Program-made: the position numbers and the translations under genes
In this document: positions 17,307 through 26,197 of the stretch, piece after piece
Layout of the letters: each line of letters opens with the position of its first letter
Numbering within the stretch: position 1 is the first letter of the stretch
Notes under the pieces: model-generated
Database searches by the model: none
Told to the model about the DNA's origin: nothing
What the model saw: only the letters and a program-made list of their open reading frames with translations
Origin: JAAZMI01 sp050948785
GTDB taxonomy: Bacteria; Bacillota; Dethiobacteria; DTU022; UBA8154
Direction of reading: 5' to 3'
Assembly (NCBI GenBank): GCA_050948785.1
Contig: JBMNEM010000006.1
Location: forward strand, 1-64,000
Length of the DNA: 64,000 nucleotides

Positions 17307-17557
17307 TTATTTTTTACCTCCATTGCCCTCTCGGAAAAAACCCGTAACATCCTGGCTTTTTCCCAGCCCACATCAGGCCTATTTTTTCCCAGCCGGCAAT
17401 TGCCTGATACCGCCCACTTACTATTAAACAGGGATGCTGTTATAATTTTAATAAAATAAAGAAAAGAAAAAAATCGCTTAAAAGCATGGAAGCAAGTTTA
17501 AAAAAGAGTGAATTAAGGGTTAACACTTTTGGATCAACCCAAAAACCAAACATATAA
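17307..17557. other. AT-rich divergent spacer
   Basis: Between the ferredoxin gene and the kinase promoter. It contains a second candidate promoter, TTACTA (17418-17423), 17 nt, TATAAT (17441-17446), on the plus strand. No coding frame of note was seen. Confidence 0.4.
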
Positions 17558-17586
17558 TTGACCAGAAAACAGATAAGATATATAAT
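17558..17586 (+). promoter_or_regulatory. Sigma-A promoter of the two-component operon
   Basis: TTGACC, 17-nt spacer, TATAAT, about 60 nt before the kinase start. Near consensus, so strong basal expression is expected. Confidence 0.75.
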
Positions 17587-17646
17587 TTTAATGAAGTGAA
17601 GCCTATTTAAATTTTTGGAAAGAATATTAAAAGAATATTAAAGGGT

Positions 17647-19326
17647 GTGAAGCTTTCCATGCTTTCTTCCGAATTAGATACAAAAGCGGAGTTAATCCTG
17701 GTCTGTAGAGTAAGTCCCACATTTAATGTCGGCAAAAAGCTGGAAATTTCTCTACAACGCATCCTGCAAAATTCCATAGATTACTTTGAATTTTGGCGCG
17801 CAGGCCTTTTCCTGGTGAGGGAGGGCCGACCCCCCATCTGGTGGAAGGCTGCCAAAGAGAAGCTTACTAAAAAAAGTAAAAAAACAGACCGGTGGTCACA
17901 ACTTTGTGAGCACCTCTCTACAGCAAAAAACAATAATGAACAAAAGGTGCTGGAACCCTTCAATCCAGTAATTGCCACTACTTTACCGGTAATTTTAAGA
18001 GCCGGCGAGCCAGTGGGCACAATGGAGATAGGCATTTTCAATACTGACATTCAAAATGCCCAATATATGCTTGTCAAAGCCGTTTCTCTTGGCCGGCATA
18101 TGGCCGATATCATTCAGGAATCTTTGTTCCAAAAACAAAAAGGCCCCCACTTTATGAAGCTGGCGGTCTGGATGGAAATGGTCAATACCATCAGCTCTAC
18201 CCTGGACATTCGACAGGTTCTTCATGTTGTAGCCCAACTTACAGCGGATCTTTTTTCTGCCAAAAGCTGTATCTATCTGCTGGATGAAGAAGATCAAACC
18301 TTGATTCCGGCTGTCGCCGTGGGCAGCTACGATCCGGAATTGCGGAAAAATTTTAAAGCGTTACGGGGAACCAAGCCCTTTCCGGCTATCACCCGTGTAA
18401 TTAAAACCCAGCAGCCGGTTTTAGTTACCCCGCAAAATATACACCGTTTTCTTACACCTGATATTATTAAAGATTTTAACTATGGTTGGATGGTCCTGGC
18501 TCCCATACTTGTTGAAGATAAGACCATCGGGGTAATGCAAGTGGACCGCCCTAAGGAAACGACAGGTTTCGATCTGGAAGAAAACGAGATTATTTTTGCC
18601 ATTGCCCGCGCTACGGCTATCGCCATGGAAAACTCCCGGTTAATAGAAGTGCTGGAACAAAAGGAACAGCTTTTACACCAACTGGTTAATAAGATTATTA
18701 CGGCGCAAGAAGATGAACGCAAGCGCTTGGCTGCTGACTTGCACGACGGTATCATTCAGTCCCTTATTGCCATCTGGTACCGCTTACAGCGGATCAAATC
18801 CGCTCCGGAAACCGATCCTGAAAAATGGTACGACGAAATCTCCGATCTGACCAATCTTTTAAGCGAACAAATTCAAGATATCCGGCGCATCCTTTACGAT
18901 CTCCGTCCTCTGATTTTGGATAACTATGGCCTTATTCCCGCAGTGGAATCTTATGTCCACAACTTACAGGAAAAACACAATCTGCCCGTTGAAATAGTCA
19001 CCAGTGGGAAAGATAAACGACTGGAGTCAAAAACCGAGGTTACACTATTTAGAATATTGCAAGAAGCGCTCACCAATGTGATCAAACATGCCCATGCTAC
19101 ACAGGTAAAAGTAAAGCTGGCCATCACAAAAGAAGAAGCAACCTTGGAAGTCGAAGATAACGGTACCGGCTTGGATTTTGCGCTCCTTTCCGCCGGCCAG
19201 GCCCGCAACCGCCTGGGCTTAGCCAGTATTCAGGAGAGAGCACTTTTGTTGGCCGGTTCATGCAACATAGATTCACAACCGGGAAAGGGTACACATATTA
19301 CAGTAAAAATTCCCTTAAAAAATTAA
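17647..19326 (+). CDS. NarL-family sensor histidine kinase with GAF domain
   Basis: A 559-residue cytoplasmic kinase without an evident membrane helix. A poorly conserved N-terminal region (1-170) is followed by a GAF domain (about 180-335), then a HisKA_3 dimerisation domain with DERKRLAADLHDGIIQ (phospho-His near 366), then an HATPase domain with FRILQEALTNVIKHAHA (N box near 475) and VEDNGTGLDF. It should phosphorylate the regulator encoded 25 nt downstream. The signal is unknown; a redox or small ligand sensed by GAF is plausible. Start is uncertain: GTG at 17647 has AAAGGG too close, while ATG at 17659 has GGGTG about 12 nt upstream. Confidence 0.88.
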   Translation: MKLSMLSSELDTKAELILVCRVSPTFNVGKKLEISLQRILQNSIDYFEFWRAGLFLVREGRPPIWWKAAKEKLTKKSKKTDRWSQLCEHLSTAKNNNEQKVLEPFNPVIATTLPVILRAGEPVGTMEIGIFNTDIQNAQYMLVKAVSLGRHMADIIQESLFQKQKGPHFMKLAVWMEMVNTISSTLDIRQVLHVVAQLTADLFSAKSCIYLLDEEDQTLIPAVAVGSYDPELRKNFKALRGTKPFPAITRVIKTQQPVLVTPQNIHRFLTPDIIKDFNYGWMVLAPILVEDKTIGVMQVDRPKETTGFDLEENEIIFAIARATAIAMENSRLIEVLEQKEQLLHQLVNKIITAQEDERKRLAADLHDGIIQSLIAIWYRLQRIKSAPETDPEKWYDEISDLTNLLSEQIQDIRRILYDLRPLILDNYGLIPAVESYVHNLQEKHNLPVEIVTSGKDKRLESKTEVTLFRILQEALTNVIKHAHATQVKVKLAITKEEATLEVEDNGTGLDFALLSAGQARNRLGLASIQERALLLAGSCNIDSQPGKGTHITVKIPLKN

Positions 19327-19351
19327 CATCCCTGTAGAGGAAAGGAGGCTT

Positions 19352-20062
19352 ATGGTGACCATTAAACTTTTGATTGTAGACGACCACCCCATGGTTAGAG
19401 AAGGTTTGTCAGTTATGCTGGCCACCTGTGATGAAATCACTTTACTTGGTAGCTGCAGCAACAGTGAGGATGCTATAAAAGCAGCTATGGAAAAAGAGCC
19501 CGACATCATTCTCATGGATATCAAAATGGAAGGGAAAAGCGGGATCGAGACAACTAAAGAAATTTTAATCCTGAAGCCTCAGATTAAAGTCATTTTTTTA
19601 ACTGTTTTTGAAGATACGGAATCAATTCGTCAGGCTTTACAATCTGGTGCTGCCGGTTATATCTTAAAGCATGTTTCCCGGGAAAAATTGATCGAAACCA
19701 TAAAACGTGTCTTTAATGGAGAAACCGTCATCGACCAATCGATTTTTCATCAAATAGTGAACGATTATACCCGCTTGAGTAAAAAAGTTGCCGAAACAAG
19801 TGGATCCCTGAAACAAGAAAAAATTGAGGATTTAACACCGCGTGAACAAGAAATCCTGCAGCATCTGGTTAAAGGGCTAACTAATAAAGAGATCTCTACA
19901 GCTACCAATCTGGCGGTGGATACTGTAAAAACTCATCTTCGCAATATTTTCCGCAAATTTGGTGTAAAAAATAGAACACAAGCCATTACCCAGGCAATGA
20001 AATTAAGTCGGAACCCGGATAGTGTCCTTTTTTATGATCTCAGAACTATGGGGCGGGAGTAA
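19352..20062 (+). CDS. NarL/FixJ-type response regulator
   Basis: Transcription factor of 236 residues. The receiver domain has Asp10-Asp11, phospho-acceptor Asp56 (in MDIKM) and the conserved Lys near 108. The C-terminal LuxR-type helix-turn-helix (about 165-225) starts LTPREQEILQHLVKG and includes NKEISTATNLAVDTVKTHL. AGGAGG lies close upstream of the start. It pairs with the GAF kinase. The targets are not apparent. It ends just before a shared terminator with tsf. Confidence 0.9.
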   Translation: MVTIKLLIVDDHPMVREGLSVMLATCDEITLLGSCSNSEDAIKAAMEKEPDIILMDIKMEGKSGIETTKEILILKPQIKVIFLTVFEDTESIRQALQSGAAGYILKHVSREKLIETIKRVFNGETVIDQSIFHQIVNDYTRLSKKVAETSGSLKQEKIEDLTPREQEILQHLVKGLTNKEISTATNLAVDTVKTHLRNIFRKFGVKNRTQAITQAMKLSRNPDSVLFYDLRTMGRE

Positions 20063-20121
20063 TTTATTGTGGTTACTCCCACCCTATCCACTCCCGGGTA
20101 GGCTTATTTTTTTAAAATTAA

Positions 20122-20149
20122 AAAAGAACACCCTTGCAAGTGTTCTTTT
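20122..20149. terminator. Bidirectional terminator between the response regulator and tsf
   Basis: Ten-base perfect stem AAAAGAACAC/GTGTTCTTTT with an 8-nt loop, and A/T runs on both sides. It serves the convergent genes on both strands. Confidence 0.8.
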
Positions 20150-20175
20150 GTGATGATTTATTTTTATCAGGAAGT

Positions 20176-20781
20176 TTACGGAGATTCCAAACTCTCGCCT
20201 ATCTCAAAGCGCATAAAACGGCGGATAATAATATTTTCACCTATCTTGGCCATTTTTTCCGTAAGAAGCTCTTGTATAGTTTTTTTATCATCCTTAATAA
20301 AAGGCTGTTCTAAAAGACAGTTTTCCTGAAAATACTTTTCAATCCGGCCGCCAATTATTTTTTCCACAATCTTTTCCGGTTTACCTTCGCGCAGCGCTTG
20401 TTTGCGTAAGATTTCTTTTTCTTCTTCTATAACTGCAGCAGGCACATTTTCCCGGCTGAGATAGAGGGGGTTGGTCGCAGCAACCTGCAGGCAAATATCT
20501 CTGACAAAATCCTTGAATTCTTCATTACGGGCAACAAAATCCGTCTCACAGTTAACCTCAACCAGGACACCAACTTTGCCTCCCATGTGAATATAAGAAT
20601 CGACAACCCCCTGGGCCGCGATCCTTCCCGCCCTTTTGGCCGCACTGGCCAAACCTTTCTCGCGTAACAAATTGATGGCCTTTTCTTTATCGCCGCCCGT
20701 TTCCACCAAGGCTTTTTTACAATCCATCATCCCGGCACCGGTTAAAGTCCGGAGTTCCTTGACCATCTCTGCTGTAATCAT
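20176..20781 (-). CDS. tsf: Translation elongation factor Ts
   Basis: Nucleotide exchange factor for EF-Tu, 201 residues. The N-terminal UBA-like module has LRTLTGAGMMDCKKAL, and the core contains VEVNCETDFVARNEEF, which contacts EF-Tu. The short single-core form is usual in many Clostridia; E. coli EF-Ts has 283 residues. It lies 49 nt after rpsB in the same transcript. pyrH and frr, the usual next genes, are absent: a strong terminator follows. Confidence 0.97.
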   Translation of the reverse strand: MITAEMVKELRTLTGAGMMDCKKALVETGGDKEKAINLLREKGLASAAKRAGRIAAQGVVDSYIHMGGKVGVLVEVNCETDFVARNEEFKDFVRDICLQVAATNPLYLSRENVPAAVIEEEKEILRKQALREGKPEKIVEKIIGGRIEKYFQENCLLEQPFIKDDKKTIQELLTEKMAKIGENIIIRRFMRFEIGESLESP

Positions 20782-20830
20782 TGTCTGCTCTCATCTCCTT
20801 ACTAAAAACTAAAAACTTCCCCACCGTTAG

Positions 20831-21628
20831 TTATTTATTAAGCATTTCCTTTTTCTCATCATTGCCAGTACTATTCACAGGCTCTTTGGCCGTCTCCTCT
20901 GCCTCACTCTTCTCTTTTCTTTCAGCCTCCGCTTGAGCAACCTGCAGGCCCTGCTTACCCTCCAGCGATGCCTCCGCAATTTTGGAGGTAATCAGCCTGA
21001 TCGCCCTGATAGCATCATCGTTACCCGGTATCAAATAGTCAACTTCGTCCGGGTCACAATTTGTATCTACAATGGAAACAATCGGTATTTCCAATTTACG
21101 CGCTTCAGCAACAGCTATTTTTTCCTTACGGGGATCAACAATATAAACTGCCCCGGGAAGTTTCTGCATATCACGTATGCCACCTAAAAACTTCAACAAT
21201 TTTTCCTTTTCATGGCGCAGCTTGATAACTTCCTTTTTAGGCAGACTTTCAAAGTAGCCATCTTCTTCCCTTTTTTCCAGCTCTATCAGCCTGTTGATAC
21301 GTTTACGAATTGTGCTGAAGTTGGTAAGCATGCCCCCAAGCCAGCGCTGATTTACAAAGGGCATTTCACAGCGCGTAGCCTCTTCTAGGATAGATTCCTG
21401 CGCTTGTTTTTTGGTGCCCACAAAAAGAATTTTTTCTCCCTGTAACACCAGGTTTTTGACAAAATTGTAGGCTACATCCATCAAGCGGACCGTCTTCTGC
21501 AGATCGATAATATAGATTCCATTCCGCTCTGTAAAAATATATCCACGCATCTTGGGGTTCCAGCGCCTTGTTTGGTGCCCAAAATGGACCCCTGCTTCCA
21601 ACAGCTGTTTCATGGTAACAATGGACAT
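20831..21628 (-). CDS. rpsB: 30S ribosomal protein S2
   Basis: Small-subunit protein S2, 266 residues from the ATG at 21628, which begins MSIVTMKQLLEAGVHFGHQ as in other S2 proteins. An in-frame upstream extension to 21748 was rejected because AAGGAGGT lies at 21641-21648, inside it. Typical segments are RWNPKMRGYIF and QRWLGGMLTNF. The acidic/lysine-rich tail of about 40 residues is variable. It is first in the rpsB-tsf operon. The 130-nt leader has a GCCCTTT/AAAGGGC hairpin that could serve autoregulation. Confidence 0.97.
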   Translation of the reverse strand: MSIVTMKQLLEAGVHFGHQTRRWNPKMRGYIFTERNGIYIIDLQKTVRLMDVAYNFVKNLVLQGEKILFVGTKKQAQESILEEATRCEMPFVNQRWLGGMLTNFSTIRKRINRLIELEKREEDGYFESLPKKEVIKLRHEKEKLLKFLGGIRDMQKLPGAVYIVDPRKEKIAVAEARKLEIPIVSIVDTNCDPDEVDYLIPGNDDAIRAIRLITSKIAEASLEGKQGLQVAQAEAERKEKSEAEETAKEPVNSTGNDEKKEMLNK

Positions 21629-21738
21629 TTTACGTACTCTACCTCCTTGGTTTAGCCTCCGCTGTATCATTACCGCAGGAAGCCCTTTAAAGGGCACCTC
21701 CCCACGATTTCCACAGCGTGCGTATTTAAGCCATACGT

Positions 21739-21767
21739 AGTATAACATAGTTCCTGATAATTGACAA
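21739..21767 (-). promoter_or_regulatory. Sigma-A promoter of rpsB-tsf
   Basis: On the minus strand TTGTCA (21762-21767), 17-nt spacer, TATACT (21739-21744). Confidence 0.75.
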
Positions 21768-21782
21768 TCTACGCCACTTATT

Positions 21783-22340
21783 TTAATTCAACCAGACTAC
21801 AACAGGAATGGAATAATATCTGGTCAGGGGAATTCTAATGACTTGGCCATTCAAATCCGTCATTAAAATTTTTAAAACATTCTCCGTTATATTTTGGCTG
21901 AACTCCTCCACAGATTCCTGTTTTTCCAGGTCTTGAAGTACTTCCAGGACATAAAAAGTAACATCGCGGCGCAAATCATCTTCCAGTTCCTGAATAAATT
22001 GCGGAGGCAGGTTCACCGTATAGCCCCCGATTTCCAGTTTACCAATAGAAATAAAATCCTGCGTATACTTTTCCACTAAAGAAGGAACTTCGGATTTTAT
22101 CTCTGCCATCAAAACAGGAAATTCCTTCTGCATCTGGCGCTCTATCCCCTGGTTGACAATGCCCAGAACGGTTTCCCCCCGGAGGTAGATGTTGATACCC
22201 GTTGTGTTTTTAAGGGTAATCGCCAAGGCCGTAGTAAAAAAGAGCAAAAATCCTACGAGCATACCCGCACAAAAAAATAAAAAATTTCCCGAAGGAATTT
22301 TCCTTTTTCGTGTTATTTTGTTTTTATGGCGTGACAACAT
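21783..22340 (-). CDS. Membrane-anchored protein of unknown function
   Basis: A 185-residue protein, not recognised. It has a basic N-terminus (KNKITRKRK), one membrane helix at about 20-42 (FLFFCAGMLVGFLLFFTTA), and an outside domain rich in acidic helices (QELEDDLRRDVTFYVLEVLQDLEKQ) that ends in a short hydrophobic strand (VVVWLN). No cysteines or catalytic motifs stand out. It lies between rpsB and the tRNA genes, and its stop falls just behind the rpsB -35 element. Confidence 0.6.
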   Translation of the reverse strand: MLSRHKNKITRKRKIPSGNFLFFCAGMLVGFLLFFTTALAITLKNTTGINIYLRGETVLGIVNQGIERQMQKEFPVLMAEIKSEVPSLVEKYTQDFISIGKLEIGGYTVNLPPQFIQELEDDLRRDVTFYVLEVLQDLEKQESVEEFSQNITENVLKILMTDLNGQVIRIPLTRYYSIPVVVWLN

Positions 22341-22431
22341 ATACCCTCACCTGCCCTTTTTATATACTAGACTCTATAATGGCAATTTATGCCTGGTCAT
22401 TGCGTCCATTTCTCAAGTATAATTTCCGGGC

Positions 22432-22466
22432 CGCCGGTTCCTGAAATGCATAACCATTTCACCGGC
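22432..22466. repeat. Inverted repeat upstream of the membrane protein gene
   Basis: GCCGG and CCGGC arms enclose TGAAATG/CATTTCA. A stable hairpin without a T run on either side, so not a plain terminator. Role unknown. Confidence 0.35.
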
Positions 22467-22489
22467 AAGGGTACTTCCAGAGCTTTAAA

Positions 22490-22545
22490 AGTAAAATAAA
22501 AATGGCAGTAACTTCCCGGGCGCTGATCAACCCGCTGTTACTGCC
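22490..22545 (-). terminator. Terminator of the tRNA operon
   Basis: Nine-base stem GGCAGTAAC/GTTACTGCC (22537-22545 and 22504-22512), followed on the minus strand by ATTTTTATTTT. Located just after tRNA-Val. Confidence 0.75.
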
Positions 22546-22553
22546 GCTTTTAG

Positions 22554-22628
22554 TGGTGGGCGAACGGCGATTTGAACGCCGGACCCCCTGCTTGTAAGGC
22601 AGGTGCTCTCCCACTGAGCTATTCGCCC
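22554..22628 (-). tRNA. tRNA-Val (anticodon TAC)
   Basis: 75 nt including encoded CCA. Acceptor stem GGGCGAA/TTCGCCC, anticodon loop CTTACAA on a CCTGC/GCAGG stem, T-loop TTCAAAT. Last gene of the four-tRNA operon. Confidence 0.95.
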
Positions 22629-22633
22629 CTTGG

Positions 22634-22709
22634 TGGTGACCCCTAGGGGATTTGAACCCCTGCTGCCAGCTTGAAAGGCTGGTGTCCTCACCGATTAGAC
22701 GAAGGGGCC
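22634..22709 (-). tRNA. tRNA-Glu (anticodon TTC)
   Basis: 76 nt including CCA. Acceptor GGCCCCT/AGGGGTC with one G-T pair, anticodon loop CTTTCAA on CCAGC/GCTGG, T-arm GGGGTTCAAATCCCC. Confidence 0.95.
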
Positions 22710-22713
22710 AAGA

Positions 22714-22789
22714 TGGTGGGCCCACTAGGACTCGAACCTAGAACCAACCGGTTATGAGCCGGTAGCTCTGCCAATTGAGCTATGGGCCC
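22714..22789 (-). tRNA. tRNA with anticodon CAT (elongator Met, or Ile2)
   Basis: 76 nt including CCA. Acceptor GGGCCCA/TGGGCCC, anticodon loop CTCATAA on ACCGG/CCGGT. It is not an initiator (no GGG/CCC anticodon-stem triplets). CAT could also be a lysidine-modified Ile2 tRNA; sequence alone does not settle this. Met is preferred. Confidence 0.85.
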
Positions 22790-22796
22790 ATAAAAA

Positions 22797-22871
22797 TGGC
22801 TCCCCAGGCAGGATTCGAACCTGCAACCCACCGGTTAACAGCCGGTTGCTCTACCGTTGAGCTACTGAGGA
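22797..22871 (-). tRNA. tRNA-Asn (anticodon GTT)
   Basis: 75 nt including CCA. Acceptor TCCTCAG/CTGGGGA with one T-G pair, anticodon loop CTGTTAA, discriminator G. First gene of the operon. Confidence 0.95.
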
Positions 22872-22891
22872 ATGCCTTCAGGACAATTCAT

Positions 22892-22920
22892 ATTATAACG
22901 GATTAACCAGGTACAGTCAA
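22892..22920 (-). promoter_or_regulatory. Promoter of the tRNA operon
   Basis: On the minus strand TTGACT (22915-22920), 17-nt spacer, TATAAT (22892-22897). It starts about 15 nt before tRNA-Asn. Confidence 0.8.
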
Positions 22921-23070
22921 GTGCTTTGCCGCTGTTTATAATTATTTGTTTAGTTTTTTATACCGGGACTTCCCTTTATCCTTCCAAACCACGACTTGCC
23001 GATTTCCGATAGTCTTCCAGCCGCGTGCTTCTGGCGCCCTGAACGGCAATTATTGGAATAGGATCTGCAT

Positions 23071-24177
23071 CTATTCCAGGTAGTCTTTAAGCCGCTTGCT
23101 GCGCATCGGATGTCTTAACTTGCGCAGCGCTTTGGCTTCAATCTGCCTGATACGCTCCCTGGTCACCCCGAAAACCTGCCCTACTTCTTCTAAAGTACGG
23201 GTGCGTCCATCATCAAGGCCAAAACGTAGACGCAGCACTTTTTGTTCACGAGGGGTCAGTGTATCCAGGACATCCTCCAGTTGTTCCCGGAGAAGTTCGA
23301 ATGCCGCCGCTTCAGCAGGTGCTTGAACTTCCTGATCTTCAATAAAATCCCCCAAATGGCTGTCGTCTTCCTCCCCGATAGGTGTTTCCAGGGAGACCGG
23401 TTCCTGGGCTATTTTAAGAATTTCCCTGACTCTTTCCACGCTGGTATCCATCTCCTGGGCAATCTCTTCCGGTGACGGTTCGCGACCGAGTTCCTGGACA
23501 AGCTGCCGCGAAATCCTGACCAGCTTATTGATCGTTTCCACCATATGGACAGGGATACGGATCGTTCGGGCCTGGTCGGCAATAGCCCTGGTGATCGCCT
23601 GCCTGATCCACCAAGTTGCATACGTGCTGAACTTATATCCCTTCCGATAGTCAAATTTTTCCACAGCCTTAATCAGTCCCAGATTGCCCTCTTGAATAAG
23701 ATCCAGGAAAAGCATACCCCTGCCGACATATTTTTTGGCAATACTCACCACCAGGCGCAGGTTGGCTTCCGCCAATCGCCTTTTTGCCTCCTCTTCACCC
23801 TCTTCCATCCTCTTGGCCAGCTCAACTTCTTCTTCCGGTGTCAGGAGAGAAATTTTTCCGATTTCTTTAAGGTACATCCGTACAGGATCATTGATGCTTA
23901 TTCCCGTGGGAAGATAGGTATTGGTTTCTCCTTCCGGGGCATTTTTCGAATTCTCTCCTCCACCTGTATCGACATCCGCTGCTTCGTCCACCACTTCAAT
24001 ACCCTGGCGGGTGAGCTCTTCATAAAATTCGTCGATCACTTCTGTAATCAGGTTAAAATCCTGCAGGGCATCAAGAATTTCCTTATAGGTAAGGTTACCC
24101 TTTTTTTTGCCCTTTTCGAGGAGGGAACGTTGTATTTCCTGTAAAGAGGCTTTCTTTTTCACTTCTTTAGACATCAA
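23071..24177 (-). CDS. rpoD: Primary RNA polymerase sigma factor (sigma-A/RpoD)
   Basis: Housekeeping sigma factor of 368 residues. Region 1.1 is short (about 1-70); region 1.2 is at NDPVRMYLKEIG; region 2 has NLRLVVSIAKKY, LDLIQEGNLGLIKAVEKFD and the -10 binding YKFSTYATWWIRQAI; region 3 lies near 205-275; region 4 with the -35 binding helix is GVTRERIRQIEAKALRKLR. Length matches B. subtilis SigA (371). The start overlaps the dnaG end by 11 nt, as in the classic macromolecular synthesis operon. A Met-Met pair opens the frame, so either may be used. Confidence 0.98.
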   Translation of the reverse strand: MMSKEVKKKASLQEIQRSLLEKGKKKGNLTYKEILDALQDFNLITEVIDEFYEELTRQGIEVVDEAADVDTGGGENSKNAPEGETNTYLPTGISINDPVRMYLKEIGKISLLTPEEEVELAKRMEEGEEEAKRRLAEANLRLVVSIAKKYVGRGMLFLDLIQEGNLGLIKAVEKFDYRKGYKFSTYATWWIRQAITRAIADQARTIRIPVHMVETINKLVRISRQLVQELGREPSPEEIAQEMDTSVERVREILKIAQEPVSLETPIGEEDDSHLGDFIEDQEVQAPAEAAAFELLREQLEDVLDTLTPREQKVLRLRFGLDDGRTRTLEEVGQVFGVTRERIRQIEAKALRKLRHPMRSKRLKDYLE

Positions 24178-25984
24178 GATCCTCTCCTTCTCCGGAGCGG
24201 TAAAGCTCCTCTTCCCACTTCTTTAAATCATGGATACGCTGCAGTTTTGCACTGATTTCCTCTCTTTTTTCACTACCTTGTAATGATTTTATCAACATTT
24301 CTCTCTCTGCGGCCCAGCGCAGGGTTTTTATTTTTCTCAAGCAATCTTTTACGATCTTTTCAACCCTGGACTCTTCCACCAGATCAGTTGAAATGGCCAT
24401 CTTCATGATCAATTTATGCATCTCCTGCTCAGAAAAGTAACTTAATAATACGGCCTCACTTATTTCACGACCCTCTTGATCCAAGGCAAACAAGTACCGG
24501 GCAATTTCCCGGTGAGGGCCCGCCGTAAAACTATCGGGATCGATTTCTTGGGCACGCAGCTCCCCAAGGTAATGAGGATAACGAATAAGGCAGGATAAAA
24601 GTTCCTTTTCGGCAAGTTCCCGGGGAGAAATATTACTGTTTTTTACGATTTTTAAAACCTTTTTTTTACTTTCCGGGGAAAAGCTTCGTATTTTATTCTC
24701 CAAATCTTCCCGTAATACCTCTAGAGAAACGTTAATTTCTCCGGCGATTTTTTTCAGATACTCCTCTCTTTCCAGAGTCTCTTGGAGATCACCGAGAATC
24801 TCGCGGGCCTCTTTCCAGTAATTGATACGGCCTTCTTCTTCCTTCAGATCATGCCGCTTTTTACTTATATATAAACGGTACCCGGTCAGGGATCTGGCCG
24901 GCAGCAAAATTTCCTTTCGAAAAGCTTCCCCCCCATGTTCACGCACAAAATCAGCCGGGTCTCCTCCTCCGGGAAGCTGTGCCACCCTGACCTGACAACC
25001 CTCATTTTTGAGAAGCTCCAATCCCCGCAGAGCTGCAATTTCTCCGCCGGTGTCCGCATCAAAAGCCAGAATAATCTTATCCAGGCGGCTCCTTAAAAGG
25101 GAAAATTGTGTCTCCGTCAGTGCTGTTCCCAAAGGTGCCAGAGCCTCTTTGATACCATGCTGGTGCAGTGTAATCACATCCATATAGCCTTCAACCAGCA
25201 GGGCTTCCTTTTTTTTCCTTACCTCCGGCAGGGCGCGATGCAAACCATAAAGGATCCGGCGTTTATTAAAAAGGGGAGATTCCGGTGTATTCAGGTACTT
25301 GGGTTCTCCCTGGCCCAGAATACGGCCGCCAAAAGCTACCACCCGTCCCTGGCTGTCCCCGATAGGAAAAATCAAGCGTCCCCGAAAGTAGTCGTAAAAA
25401 CGGCCCGGGGGTTTTTCCCCTACCAGCCCGCCTTTTACCGCCAATTTAAGATCAAGTCCCTTTTTGCGCAACTCACCTGTTAACCCTTCCCAGCTATGAA
25501 GAGCATAACCCAGCCCAAAATCCATAATCGTTTGCTTGGTTATACCTCGTTTTAAAAGGTAGTTTAAAGCTTCTTTTCCTCCGGGAGCCTTCCACAAAAG
25601 ATCCTGGTAATATTTTTGCGCCAGGGAATACATTTTTAGTAATGTCTCCCGGAGCTGCCTTTCCTTCCGTTCCGCGGGAGAGGAAGGAAAAGGACTAATA
25701 TTTATACCCGAGCGCTGCGCCAAAAAGCGTACCGCCTCGGGGAAACTGCAACCTTCCATCTGCATAATAAAAGCAAAAAGATTGCCTCCACTTTGACACC
25801 CAAAACAATAAAAGATCTGTTTTTCCGGGGACACGGTGAAAGAAGGGTTTTTTTCGGAATGGAAGGGACAAAAACCCACGTAATTTTTTCCGGTTTTGCG
25901 CAAATCGATGTAAGAGGAGACCACTTCAACGATATCAAAACGGCTGCGGACATCCTCAATCACCTCACCGGGTATATAACCCAT
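24167..25984 (-). CDS. dnaG: DNA primase
   Basis: Makes RNA primers for replication. The 605 residues comprise an N-terminal CHC2 zinc finger (Cys39, His42, Cys60, Cys63 in CPFHSEKNPSF and YCFGC), the RNA polymerase core with a TOPRIM fold (VEGYMDVITLHQHG near 265, FDADTGG near 315) and a C-terminal helicase-interacting domain (about 450-600). Length fits Firmicute DnaG. It is directly followed by rpoD with overlapping ends. It should share a transcript with rpoD; an own promoter in the AT-rich leader is likely but not clear. Confidence 0.97.
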   Translation of the reverse strand: MGYIPGEVIEDVRSRFDIVEVVSSYIDLRKTGKNYVGFCPFHSEKNPSFTVSPEKQIFYCFGCQSGGNLFAFIMQMEGCSFPEAVRFLAQRSGINISPFPSSPAERKERQLRETLLKMYSLAQKYYQDLLWKAPGGKEALNYLLKRGITKQTIMDFGLGYALHSWEGLTGELRKKGLDLKLAVKGGLVGEKPPGRFYDYFRGRLIFPIGDSQGRVVAFGGRILGQGEPKYLNTPESPLFNKRRILYGLHRALPEVRKKKEALLVEGYMDVITLHQHGIKEALAPLGTALTETQFSLLRSRLDKIILAFDADTGGEIAALRGLELLKNEGCQVRVAQLPGGGDPADFVREHGGEAFRKEILLPARSLTGYRLYISKKRHDLKEEEGRINYWKEAREILGDLQETLEREEYLKKIAGEINVSLEVLREDLENKIRSFSPESKKKVLKIVKNSNISPRELAEKELLSCLIRYPHYLGELRAQEIDPDSFTAGPHREIARYLFALDQEGREISEAVLLSYFSEQEMHKLIMKMAISTDLVEESRVEKIVKDCLRKIKTLRWAAEREMLIKSLQGSEKREEISAKLQRIHDLKKWEEELYRSGEGEDLDV

Positions 25985-26027
25985 TTTACCTGCCTCCGGA
26001 TTTTCTTAAAATTATTCTAAAAAATTA

Positions 26028-26058
26028 TAAAAAACCTCATCCCGGGAAGAGACGAGGT
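26028..26058 (-). terminator. Rho-independent terminator ahead of dnaG
   Basis: Stem ACCTCGTC (26058-26051) with GATGAGGT (26041-26034), then TTTTTT. It ends the candidate RNA or the dgt transcript. Confidence 0.7.
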
Positions 26059-26197
26059 ATAACGCCCAAGTTCAGATCTTTTTACTCACCTGAACGAACC
26101 TGACATTGCTCCGCTAGAGAAGCCCCCTCTCATTTCCAAAAAATACCCGGCCTCAAATTTGGCCAGTAACCCCGGATTTTAAAAAGGCTGTGAACTT
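26028..26197 (-). ncRNA. Candidate structured small RNA (6S-like shape) between dgt and dnaG
   Basis: About 170 nt. A TATAAT at 26202-26207 (poor -35) would start an RNA at AAGTTCA (26197-26191). This pairs exactly with TGAACTT (26074-26068). Inside it TTTTTA pairs with TAAAAA, then come a large open middle and a CTGGCC/GGCCGG hairpin. The 3' end is an 8-bp stem (ACCTCGTC with GATGAGGT, one G-T) and six T. A closed end stem with a central bubble and a terminator is what 6S RNA looks like, but I cannot match its conserved bases. Alternatively it is the structured 3' UTR and terminator of dgt. Confidence 0.45.
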
